Shown: one piece after another, positions 34,401 to 46,501 of the stretch
Numbering within the stretch: the first letter of the stretch is position 1
Layout of the letters: each line of letters starts with the position of its first letter
Assembly (NCBI GenBank): GCA_025618425.1
Contig: CM046832.1
Span: 68,927,707-68,991,706, forward strand
DNA: 64,000 bases
Direction of reading: 5' to 3'
Origin: Heliocidaris tuberculata
Lineage: Eukaryota > Echinodermata > Echinoidea > Camarodonta > Echinometridae
Translations under genes and position numbers: made by a program
The notes under the pieces: generated by a model
The model's input: only the letters and a program-made list of their open reading frames with translations
Databases searched by the model: none
Told to the model about the DNA's origin: nothing

Positions 34401-37400
34401 CTGCCGCACTTCGCAGCATCTACTCTATAGCATCCCCATACCTAAGTGCCGTAGTTCCTTAGACCATGGTTTTGGGGTATAATCCATTGTTCCAATGACC
34501 CAATGTTTTTCTCTTCTAGTCCGTTCTTTAGACGCCTGTTTCGAGGGCGGCTGCGGCACACCCCCGTCTGAAATTTTTTTTTGAGCAATGCATGCTCATG
34601 AAATTTGGCACCCTCATTTGTCTTGGGATGAAGATGTGCAAGACATATTTTTTGAATGTGTCGGAAACTGCGTTGCCATGATAATGACATATGGCAATAA
34701 ATCGGGAAAATATTGTGGATTAAACAACTTCCTCACTTTTTCAAGCAATGCTCATGAAATTAGGTACACACATTGTTCTTGTGGTAAAGATGTGCAAGAC
34801 ATATTGTTTCCATGTGTGGCAAATTGCATTGCCTTGGTAATGACATATGGCAATAAAACGGGAAAATATTGCAGATCAAACCACTTCCTCATTTTTGCAG
34901 CAATGCTCAGAAATTTGGCACGGACATTGGGGTGGGGATATTAATCACCTTCAGTGATATTCTAGTTTTGAATAGGGGAAAAATAGGGGGAAATAGGAAA
35001 AAAATATATTTTTCTTATTCTGAAAATGAGCAGGGATAACATATGTGACCGCTCACGACGAAACCAGGCGGAAGTCGCAAGTGGTACTTGTCTATAAATA
35101 GCGTGTTTTAGTGTAAATGTCATTTTCCCCCCAAATTTCTTTTTTTACGTATTTGGATTCTTTAATGATTCATTTACCACTTCCCAAAATTTGAAGTCAA
35201 AATACTAAGTATAAGTACCTGAAAACTGTGTTTGTATTTACCCTTTCCAAAACGCTTCATCAGGATTTTGGTTTTCGAAAGTTTACATTGCTCGCTCGAT
35301 CGATCTTTGCACACCTCTCTTTTGTTGCTAAGGCGGCGTGGCCTCGTACGCCGGATGACGTAATCCTCAACCTGACGGCTTAGCGCGTTGTGATTGGTCA
35401 TTCGTGGTACACCTACTTGTCATGTAAATAGGTACCTGAATATGCATGACCGGTGGGTGCATTCAACTTGAAATCGTCGAATTATATTTTTTATAAAATC
35501 AAATCGTCCTTTTCTGTAATGAATTCGTTTTACCATCCATTTTTTTGTTTTGTTTTACTTGTAAGACAAATAAGAAAGTCAGTCGCGTTATAAAGCTCAT
35601 AATAATTGTACCCTTTCTCTTTAGTTAATTATCCATTTACTTAATAAAGCAGTAGGTATATATAGTTTGTTTTGTCCATGCATTAGAGCGAGGTCGCAAC
35701 GAAGCCTAGCGGAAAAACTATTCGGAAAAATACCCATACTGGGCCCGCTTTCAAATATCTGCCAAACTTATTGGCCCCTCTTGCAGTTTTTCTTCTCTAG
35801 ACGCAGCTGTGGACACGATGCTTTCCTGCCTTTTGCTCCTTTGTTTCCTTTCTCTGCGGCTTTCTAATGATAAAGCGTAGGATTCACTTAAAATGATACT
35901 ATGTTAATGGCCTTTTGTCTACTCGTCTTCATTTATTCTTCGCAATAATCCTGGCATTTTAAAGAGTTGTGAGCTTTCCTACAAGGTGTAGGTCAAAAAG
36001 CAACACAGGCCCCAATGTTTATTGATTTTTTTTTCTAAATCACGCACCTGTACACATTGAAGTTGATGGATTATTCCCTGCCTTTTGCTCTCTTGTTTCT
36101 TTTCGTTTTGCTTCCTAATGGTGCAGTATAAAGAGCAGGATGCACCTTAAACGGCGCTATAATAATGATCCTTTGTTTGATGATCTTTCTTTGTCACTCT
36201 AGATAACATGTTCATTTTTAAAATCTCTACAAGTTGCTATTTTCTTAAGAGATGTGCTTAAAGAGTAACGGGCCTGATACAATTTGGGGCATAAAAATTT
36301 GCCATATAAGGGGGTTCATAATTCAGAAAGTGAAATAGAGCTCAGTTCATAATTCCGAACATTTCTTGTATTATTCCAAAGGTTCATTATTCCGGAGGTT
36401 CGTTATTCCAAAACTTCGTTTATCCTGAGCTCTGAGGTTCTAATTCTAAAAAATGAAGTATATAGGGTTCGTTATTCCAACGGCTCGTGATACCGAAAAT
36501 TAAATAAGAAAATGAAAAGGTTCTACTGCATATTAGAATTATGAACCTTCGGGGTTATGAACTCCATTTAATTTTCGGAAATAATAAACCTATTCCAATT
36601 TCGTAATAATGAACAGGGGCGGCGCCAGGGTATTTAAATAGGGGGGGGGGGGGGGGCAAAGTGACGCGTATAGCAACGTCGCACGTCGAGGGTCTTGAAA
36701 TAACAAAATAGGACTATAACAGTTATGTCATAATTGCATGGCCTAGCCTTCTCTTCTCCATTTCCCCTTCTCTTTCTCCTTTTTTCCCCCTTCTTCCTCT
36801 TTTTTTTTTTTTGCTCGCTTGAAAAATGATAGGGGGCGGCCGCCCCCTGCCCCCCCCCCCTGTAGCGCCGCCCCTGATAAGGAACCTTCGGAATATCGAA
36901 CCTTTCGGAATTATGGAACCTCGGAAAATGAACCTTCGGAATTATGCACCTTAAACAACCCACCAAAATTACTGTTTTTTGTTTCCTGAATCAAGCATCA
37001 GTATAAACTTTAAACTTGACATCGTGTTTCCATTCTTTTTGTCCTCTTTTTGAAGCTAAGTTGTTTTGTTTTGTTTTGTTTGTTTTTTTTTCGCTTCATG
37101 TTCTACTTCGTGGAATAATAAAAGTGGAATGAATTTCAACAGCGCTATAATAAATTGGTCTTCGTTTTATGATCATCCTTACTTTCTTCACGCTAAATAG
37201 CCAGTTTTCATTATTCTCACCGGTTAACATAAAATCGCTCTTGACACAGTCACTGTTTTCGTGGATTTTGTTCTCTTTTTGAAAGCCAATTGTTTTCTTC
37301 TCTTCACATCTCGTAACTCTTTTCAGGCTAAACAGAGAGTGGAACACAAGTTGGAACAGTGCTATGATATAAACAGATCTTTTGTTTGACGCAATATCTG

Positions 37401-37879
37401 CACTCTATTATAGTCAATTTCAGCTTAAAATAATCTGCCGCTTTCTTAAAAGAGTTCCCTAGTTACCTAGTACATGTCCAGACGATTCTTTTATTTTGAT
37501 CTCTTTTTCAAATTACTACGCTTGTATAACATGGAATGGTGGAATTAGTAGCCCTATAAACAACACGATAATCAATTAGATCTTTTTTCTTTTATTTCAT
37601 TTTTTGCTTTACACGTATTTTCATCAGGTACAGAAGATTATCTCCTCTTTATAAAATCATTTTGCTCTAATATAGAAGAGAAAAACAAAGCTTGTTTTCT
37701 TTTCATGATATGAGTGTATAATTGCAAATGACAAAGTCCAACAAAATGTTCAGAGATTGGACTTTCGGATTCTTCGGTTCAAATTTCCAAACCATTGACA
37801 TTTTTAGGATAGCCGAGTGACTTCTTTCTCACAAAAATCATGCCTATATATCTATTTCTTAAACAAAGAGTAACTCTCT

Positions 37880-37941
<62 letters not shown>

Positions 37942-38230
37942 GGGGGGGGGGGGGGGGGGGTATTAATCATGTGCTTTATATGCCAAACAATATAGTTTCT
38001 AACTCCTGAGATTTTCTTTAAAATGAAAAGGGTATTTTAAAAGCTTAGTGCGTGTTTTAAATATTTGATTTAATTTTCTTTAATCCGAAAAGTACATTAT
38101 TTCTCAAAGTGACTTAGGTCTTATAAAGAGGCATTTTCTTATTTTTCAGAGTGCGCCTTTTTTTTTAGCATCATGAAGGTTGCTCAAACAAAATAACGGG
38201 GAATTATGTTACTTTTTAAGTGCAATAAAG

Positions 38231-38307
<77 letters not shown>

Positions 38308-39661
38308 CCCATTTTTTAGGGTGTGTATTGGTCGATTGTTTCACTTGCGAAACAATGCAACATGCAGTTTTGAATGGGTAAGGTGGAATTATGGTTGAAT
38401 AGAACATACCCTGACCACGCTGACGGGCCCAGTTTGAAAACAATGCCCCCGATGCCTCTCAGCGTTATTGATTCTTGGTTTAAAATGAACAAAAGGAGCT
38501 CTTTTCACCCCCACCCTCCTGCTTAAATGCTTGTCTTGTATTGTTCTTCTCCAAGGGCAGGACAATTGATACGGATTCTTATAATGCTGGTTAAGTTTAT
38601 GAAAAGAGTTTAAAGGATCTGAATTCTTTACATGGGCAATATGTATGCATTGGCTGTGATAACTCCTTGTCCTTGCCACCTGCTCGCGCTTTATCGTACA
38701 ATGATTTATTGCGAAACCAGAATCAGCGTTTTGAAACAGTTATGAAACACAGTCTGAAAACGATGTATCATGATCCCTGAATTCTCTTTTCTCTATGCAA
38801 ATTATAGTTCTGCTTCCTTTTTGTGACTTAGTTTTGTAATTGTGTTTCTGTGAAGAAAAAAAAGCTCCAGGTACATCTGCGTTTTAAACTAAATGGGTAT
38901 AAACATGCTGATTTGTGGGACGCGACTAGCCTTTCTTTATTTTTGTTGAATCTTCAAAATTTCCAGGGGAAGCATCATATCATCAAAGTCGCACCTTCCT
39001 CTCTGCTCCCAAACTTGGATTTTGCTCACTTTAGTTTCTTTTGTGTTCATTATGACTTATATAACGTAAAACCTTTAAATAATGAACATTACATATTAAA
39101 AAAAACACAAAACAAAACAAAATAATAAGGTAACCTTGCCCAACGAGAGATAGCAATCGCTTTTGTTATTATTCTATGGCAAAGTATTAATGGTTTCTCG
39201 TTCGCGATAATGTCGGAATGTCGGCCTACATCAGCCTGTTTTTAATTTTTTTTTCAACGTTCATAAAATTATTTCATATGATATTAAACAATTCATCGCC
39301 ATCAGCATGATGAAGTTTCTTTTCAAAATCCAATTATTTTTAATTCAGTGGGACTATCGGTCACTTTCGCTTCGCGGCTAGTTTTAAGAAGCCATGATGG
39401 TATAATGGAGAATGTGACAGAATTTTATGGGAAACGGAATGAGCGTCTGACCTTTTTTTTGTTAACGTAATATTTTGATTAAAGTCGAAAACTCCTGAGA
39501 TTTCCTTCAAAATTGTTTTCCTTTCGTCTTCTTTTAGCTTGATAAATACGTGTCTAAAATATCGAACATTTAAAGTTTAAAGAGGTGCATTTTTCTATTA
39601 TTTTTTTTTCCCAGAGGGTGCATTTTATTTTAACATTGTGAAGAATGCGAAAACACAAAGA

Positions 39662-39706
<45 letters not shown>

Positions 39707-42700
39707 CTTGAAGTCTACGTAATACTTGTTAAGTGTAGTTTTAACATGTTAACAATATAAATTTAGTAATTTCGATTTCCAGTCATAGGTGAAATAGAAT
39801 AATGCTCCGTAAATGCAACTACATGCACATGTAATAGTATTGCTCCGTTCGCCCCCCCCCCCCCTCTCTCTCTCTCTCTATTTATCTCTCCCTTTCTGGG
39901 GTGGGGGTTCCCTTTCTGGGGTGGGGGTATTAACTGTTTGCCTCACTTGCCAAATAATACGTAATCCTCATTTGTAATTATGCGGTTGTTGAATGAGTGA
40001 AGGTGAGAAGATCCTGCCCTGGCGAGCCCGCTATGAGGATATTATCCCCAAGCTTCTCGGTGCTATTTTGCTATTGATTCTTGCATTGAAAATGAACAAG
40101 AAGGAGCACTTTCTTCACCCCCACCCTCCCGCTGAAATGCGTGTCTCGTTTTGTTAATTTCTCTAGAGTCAAGACAAGATTTATTCCGATTTTATTCATG
40201 CTGGTTAAGTATACAAATAGAGTGTAAAATGGTTTCTTAGCATGGACAACGATTGCAATTTCGGTGTCACAAATCCACCTTCAGGTCCGCGGCTAAAAGT
40301 CAACAAAAAACCCGCGCAAGCCCTGGGTAGCCATTGACCAATGGAGCGAGCCTGTCACGTGACAGTGTACCATTCGAGTAATTTCTTTTTGTTTGCACAC
40401 GGCACGCTACTCTGCCTCATGCTTGAGAGGGCAAGTTCAAGGGGGACGTTGCTAAGGAAGTTTCGAAGCGGGTCACGCTGAATTTCGTACCCTCAGCTTT
40501 TGCTTCGCACCCAAACTTTGAAAGCGATTTTCTCCGTTATTTAGATTTCTATTCTGATACTTTCCGTGTTTTTAATCGCTTTTTACGATGACTTCTACTT
40601 GAGCAAAATAGAGTTGTTATACATCATTTTAAAGCTTATGAACCAGAGATTCCAGAGGATGTAAAATTAGACTTTTTGATTTTTGCGACTTCCGCCTGAA
40701 ACCGTCGTGCAGGGTCACATATTGTTTATGTTATATCACTTCAGAGTAATGTACCAATTGTTTGCAGTGAAATAGTTGTATAGGGGAAATCAATACCGAA
40801 ACAAATATTCAGTCAAGGTTATTATCGATGACTTAAACATCAATACCAATTTCACAGTACTGCCTATCTGACCCTATATGTGTCTGCATGCATTATGATC
40901 ATTATGACTTTAATTGATTAATTCTTAACTTTGCCTGAATGCTGAGAAATCAAGGATATGGAAGCTATAGGTATGTCCCTCAGCTTAAAGTACTTCTTTT
41001 GGAGTAGGATAATTATTTAGAATGAACTCCTTGTCCCAGGATGCTAGGGTACTGGCTTGCTCTCAAGCGTGATTTCCCCTTATATCACTGCCTTCTCAGA
41101 TGTACATCCTCTGCTTAAGATATTTATATTATAATTACCATCCTTACACAAAGCACAGTAATGCCAAGAATGTGTAATTTCTTTCAGATGTTGATGAATG
41201 TGCTGAGGGACTGCATCGTTGCCAGAACAACCAGCGATGCATTAACCAGGAAGGTGGCTATGTCTGTCAGTGTCCTGCCGGCCATCAGGCAAACAGAGAA
41301 CGAGGCACTTGCGAAGGTAACTCCTGCTTTCTCTCGCAAATATATGATTGTATGAAATTGCCACGATTTAGCCTGTTTCTCGAAATTTCAAGTGTCTGTT
41401 ATAAAGACATCATAGCCTTCATTTATAGAAATCACCCAAGAATATTCAAATTTACAAATTTTCTTCCACAGTATTCTCTAGAAAATTTAAATCATTCAGA
41501 TGTTGATGGGATGGGTTTTGAAGTAATGATATCTCTTCTTCTTTGTTCAGATATTGATGAATGTCGTCTGGGGCTGTGTAGGGGAACTTGTGAGAATCTT
41601 CCAGGCTCCTACGTGTGTACCTGCCCTACTGGCTATGCTCTGATGGAAAACAAAGTCACCTGCAAGGGTAAGATAACATTATCTGCAGTAATCTCTGAAC
41701 AGATCCTGAATTTCTTGGGGCCCCTTCATTATTGGCCTTACAAAACCTGTAGGTTTGATGACTTGACATCTGCTCTGATGACAATTGCTCCAGGCTTTAT
41801 TTTTTCATAGATACGTAAATGGTCATGTCAATTGGGTTTAGGGTTAGGTAAAGTGTTTGGTCCAGATTGAAGTTTAGAATTGGTTAGTGTAAGATATTGA
41901 CCAAGAGCAACTGTTGAGAGAGTATGTGTTGTAGGACCATGGGTGGATCTCAATCGCACTTGCCACCACTCAGAACTGGTAAACTTTGGGTGGATTTTTA
42001 TTTTGGAATTACCCATTACCCATTGAATACTGAGCCCAGGAGAACTTGGGATGAAAACCAATTGAAATGTGTGTTTCATGAGAAATTACCTCCAATGGGA
42101 TAAAAGTGAATGGTCATGAAGTAATGTACTTAAGTGTATCCCACTCCTGACATACACTATACTTCTTGATGAGCATCATAGACTCCTTGGAATTTTGTTA
42201 TATTTTTATGAAGGAATGTTGTACTTTAAGTTTTCGTTATATGATAGTCCTCTTTATGATAAAATTATGTAACTACTACAGTATGATTTAGTTATATTAC
42301 ATGTACATGTATGTTGATTGTTGATTATTTAACCCTTTCAGGACAGGAATTATTTAAGAGCTCAATTGATCACATTTTGTTTTGCAAATTGGCAACAATA
42401 ATATTTTTCTTTTAGTGCTACGTGGTTCTAATAAGATGTAATGTCTTGAAAATAATATACATGGTTAGGAACTTTGTCGAAAAGTTGAAAAAGTTGCCAA
42501 TTTGGACAAAAAACAATGATTTTGAAACTCTCAATGTGTTGCCAATTTAAGGATGTTCAATCTTATTCTCCTTTTTAAAATTCCTGGCATCAAACGTAAT
42601 ATGATCATGCAACAAAAATGGACGCAGTATGTGCAGAATTTTTTGCTCTTTCTACTCATGCATCTGGTATATTTTTTAAGGCTCTAAATCAAAAGTTATT

Positions 42701-45700
42701 GGGCCAAACCACAAAATGTGGTCAATTGTCTCGAAAGGGTTAACCATGTTATCTTGTTACCATTGGGGAAAATGTGGATGAACATTGTAGGAGAATGAAT
42801 AAATCAAATCAAATCAATAGGCATGAAGGCATATCAATGCTACGGGGCTGCTAAATCTTAGAAGACAAAAAACAGAAATTTATAGACCACTTTGGTAGGT
42901 TAATAGTAATTGAGAATTAAATGCTGAGTGTACCATGCTGAAAGGGAGATATATTTTTTAGTATGATTATGAGAAGTATATTCATGCTGTCAATGATATG
43001 CATAGAAGGAATTGAAATCTAAGAGAATTTTTTATCATGATTGGCTTGACTTTTTTGTATCATTTGAATTCAGACATTGATGAGTGTGCGGCAGGAACTG
43101 ATACATGCATAGTGGATGAGATCTGCTTCAACACACGAGGTGGATACAAATGCGAGAACATTTTCTGTCCAGAGTACTATGAACTCCGAGCAAGGTTAGA
43201 TATCAATCATACCACTTTTGTATTCCTATGATATGCAGGGTCTTGCAATAATATATATTATCCCAGCACCAAGCTGCAGCAACTGTATATATAATCAAAA
43301 TGGATGTTTCCGTATGTTTGCTGTTTATTTGCTTATATTTTCTCTTGTACCTTAACTGGGAGATGAACATATTTGCACATGCAATAGCTGGCATGAGGGA
43401 AATATCATCTAATGTTCATTGAGATTCAATTGCTGTAGAAGTTCTGTGGAAGTGACAGATATAGGGAGGATTCTTGTTCAACTATGAGATCAATCTCTAC
43501 CGTGATAAATGTCATTCTTTTAGAGGGTGATTAAGTTAGAGAGTGATTTAAGTGGTTTTCGGGAGGGCGTCTATTTTTCATAACTATTTATTATACTTGA
43601 AGGGGCTCCATTTTTTTTTCTAGATGAGGAGCACATGAGACAACTTTTGAATCATGCATAGATATCTCTTTTGCCATCAAATAGGGTTTTATTGATGAGC
43701 TAAATAAGATCAAATGGCATGTAGAAAGTGATTTTGTGATTAATACTGTCTTGTTTATGTTTATGTTTATGTTGTAACTAAGCAACTGAGAGGGAGAAGG
43801 AAAGCATAACATTGAATACATTTTATGCCTGGATGTTAGTTTTAATTGTGTGCTCAAATGGTATTCATGTTTGTCAGTAATTTGTTGGTGTAATGTTGAA
43901 AGAAACATGCCAGCAATGTAGCACTTTATGCTTCAGTGACTCGGCTAGTCAGCACAAATAACCGTGATCACCATAACATCCTACTAAGCAAGTGGAGCCT
44001 CAATTAATGGTAAGTTTCAACTTAACTTGGACATCATTATTTAAAAAGCTTTTAAAAATTTTCCCAGCCATTGATAAATATGAACTTCTATTACATATAT
44101 GCCAACTAGTTAAAACTATGTAAAGTGCTGTGAAACTCTGTGATTTGAGTGAAAGTGCTATATAAAATAATTAACTGTACTGTATTGTAATATGTTTTGC
44201 AAATGACTAGTACTTGCACTCCTAACATGCTCTGGGCTATATAGATGTTTTTAATTGTTTCCCTAATTATTGTCAAACTTTTGTGGTTTGATTTTTATGC
44301 CTCCGCCCACCGTAGGTGGTAGCCGGAGGCATTATGTTTTCGGGTCGTCCGTCCGTCCGTCCGTACGTCTGTATGGGTTTTGTTCTCGCGATAACTTAAA
44401 AACCGATTGACGAATCAACTTCAGACTTGGCTTGAGTGTGCACATGGGAGGGGCGATGCGCTGATTAGATTTTGGGGTCATGAGGTTAAAGTTCAAGGTC
44501 ATATAGTTCAATAGAATACATAAAAATGGTTCGTTCTTGTGATAACTTAAAAACCGATTGACTGATCAACTTCAGACTTGGCTGGAGTGTGCATATGGGA
44601 GGGGCAATGCGCTAATTAGATTTTGGGGTCATGAGGTTAAAGCTGAAGGTCACAGGGTTCAATAAAATACATTAAAATGGCTTGTTCTTGCAATAACTTA
44701 AGAACCATTTGACGGATCAACTTCAGACTTGGCTGGAGTGTGCATATGGGAGGGGCAATGGTCTGAGTAGATTTTGGGGTCAGGAGGTTAAAGTTCAAGG
44801 TCACAGAGTTCAATAGAATACATAGAAATGTTACATGAAAATGGGTTCGTTCTTGCAACTTAAAAACTGATTGACGGATCAACTTCAGACTTGGCTGGAG
44901 TGTGCATATGGGAGGGGCAATGCCTTGATTTGATTTTGGGGTCATGAGGTTAAAGTTGAAGGTCACAGAGTTCAATAAAATATATTAAAATGGATTGTTC
45001 TTGCAATAAATTAAGAACCATTTGACAGATCAACTTCAGACTTGGCTCATGTATACATACGGGAGGGGCAATGGTCTGATTAGATTTTGGGGTCATGAGG
45101 TTAAAGTTCAAGGTCACTGAGTTCAATAAAATACATAGAAATGGCTTGTTCTTGTGATAACTTAAAAACCATTTGACGGATCATCTTCAGACTTGGCTCA
45201 TGCATGCATATGGGAGGGGCAATGATCTGGCGGAGGCATAAATTCCGACCGTGCGCGGTCGAAAATTCTTCTAGTTAGATTTTCCAAAAAGAAAGATGTA
45301 CCAACAATTGAAGTTGTATCTGTAGATGATAGATCACAATAGATCATAATCATAACATCAAATGCTGAACTCTGTCAAAACAATTATTGTATCTAACCAC
45401 TTTGCTAAGCTGACATATGCAGCTTTAATAACATGCTTTCAATATTGTGATGCACATGAAGTTTAAGTGGATATATTAAATTTCTGAATTGTTTATGACG
45501 TTCAGGATTTCTTAGTACTATGCATTTAAGGGCCCCTCTATCAGTGTAGAATTGTGACAATAAATAGTGAGAAGAATTGCATTTAACAAGTCTAATGAAG
45601 CAAAAGAAAATTGGCAAGCCAGTTGAAATAGGAGATATCAAAGGAAAGGATAACCACTTTCTTGTTGAAATGCTGTGTGTAAAATTGATGTCAGTTCCTC

Positions 45701-46501
45701 TTTGTCATTATCATAATACCAATAATTTCACAACCTTACATTGTGTTCTCCCTAATGAACATATCCTGAAAATTTTATGCATGTATTAATCCAGGAATTA
45801 TCTCCTTTGCTAAAATTGATGATGCATAAGAAAAGTTTACTGTTAACCCAGAAACTTTTGGGAATTGTTAATGGCAGCCAATTTTGTAGCAAGAAGCTTT
45901 CGCGAATCGCAGTAATTTTAAGTTGTTTCAATTATGATTTGATTATTTCGCGGCATGAAACTTTCACGAATCTCAATCACTCGTGAAATTCGTGTAAGTT
46001 CCATGCACGCGAAAATTTCTGGTTTTACAGTATACATATGTAGCAAGTGTAGTATCTCATAGTAAAAAACATTGCATTGGAAATCATGGTTTTATTCTTT
46101 GTTTCTTTTCTTTCTTATCCAGCGTAAACATGTGCGTACGCGTTCCCTGTGAGCCTGGCAATACGTACTGTCTCTACAAGCCAGTTTCCATCAGCCATAA
46201 GTTTGTTGCCCTCCCCGCTAACTTTGACAGGGACAGAGTTATCTACCGATTGCAGACCAAGGCTAACACCAAGTATGACTACTTCTTCCGCATGCCACGA
46301 GGGAACCGAGGAGGGGAATTCCGTCTGGAACAGGAGGGGTCTACAGCCACAATCAAAATGGTCCGCTCTCTAGTGGGACCACTTGATTTTGAGCTCTTCA
46401 TCTACATGGAGATATACTTGAAGGGGGCAACCAAACTGGTTGGGGAATATATGACCAAACTCTATGTCAATGTGTCCCCTCATGAATTTCCGTATGTTTA
46501 G
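19370..46501 (+). CDS. FBLN1: Fibulin-1, isoform C-type (16 coding exons, 802 aa)
   Basis: Secreted, calcium-binding glycoprotein of basement membranes and elastic matrix. Fifteen shared exons plus the terminal exon 46123-46501 join in frame. Order: signal peptide (about residues 1-19); three anaphylatoxin-like cysteine motifs with CC pairs (about 20-146); twelve EGF modules (about 147-676), ten starting D-(I/V)-D-E-C; and a fibulin-type C-terminal module (677-802). EGF-exon boundaries are phase 1, so modules can be skipped or duplicated without breaking the frame. Human fibulin-1 has nine EGF modules and is about 680-700 aa, so this copy is longer mainly through extra EGF modules. Sequons are visible (NDT in exon 2, NIT in exon 4, NGS in exon 11). 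The C/D terminal exon pair identifies fibulin-1 rather than fibulin-2. Exon structure is inferred without transcripts. Confidence 0.94.

Larger units (their letters stand above)
35800..37640. repeat. degenerate ~250-bp tandem array
   Basis: Units near 35820, 36080, 37040, 37270 and 37490 share a TTTTGCTC(T/C)TTTGTTTC-like start, a CTTCCTAATG(G/A)T block and AACAGCGCTATAATAAT, then GATCTTTTGTTTGA. The array is interrupted at about 36255-36958 by a different repeat. Confidence 0.6.
37995..40240. repeat. old direct duplication (~1.5-kb units)
   Basis: Segment 37995-38620 and segment 39485-40240 share, in order, AACTCCTGAGATTT, a GAGGCATTTT/GAGGTGCATTTT block with (A/T)TTTTCAGAG, a C-run plus (CT)n, CACCCCCACCCTCC and ATGCTGGTTAAGT. 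The copies are strongly diverged. Confidence 0.6.
35041..40722. mobile_element. possible 5.7-kb non-autonomous DNA transposon bounded by 38-bp inverted repeats
   Basis: The left end is ATATGTGACCGCTCACGACG then AAACCAGGCGGAAGTCGC. The reversed right end is ATATGTGACCCTGCACGACG then GTTTCAGGCGGAAGTCGC (31 of 38 identical). Subterminal sequences on both sides are GC-richer than the interior and each contains a GACCAAT motif. No transposase and no clear target duplication. It could also be two unrelated copies facing each other. Confidence 0.45.
33931..41187 (+). other. fibulin intron 12 (7.3 kb), repeat-filled
   Basis: No EGF-type exon was seen. From left to right: a foldback (33996-34575), a tandem-repeat fragment (34570-34945), then a block bounded by inverted repeats at 35041 and 40722. 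That block contains ~250-bp tandem units, a TTCGGAATTATGAACC-type array, an hAT-like MITE, (CT)n/G21 and C17/(CA)n/(CT)n tracts, G43, and an old ~1.5-kb duplication. Confidence 0.75.
41317..46122 (+). other. fibulin introns 13-15
   Basis: Introns 41317-41550, 41668-43073 and 43195-46122. They hold the telomere-like relic 41773-41925, a short retroposon-like tail AATAAATCAAATCAAATCAA near 42800, the Helitron-like element 44292-45274 and the MITE 45838-46032. No further coding exon was seen. Confidence 0.7.

Noticed and set aside
44637..44975. 112-codon minus-strand ORF with internal repeats
   Set aside because: It is a reading of the ~165-bp minisatellite units of the Helitron-like element; frames differ between units.
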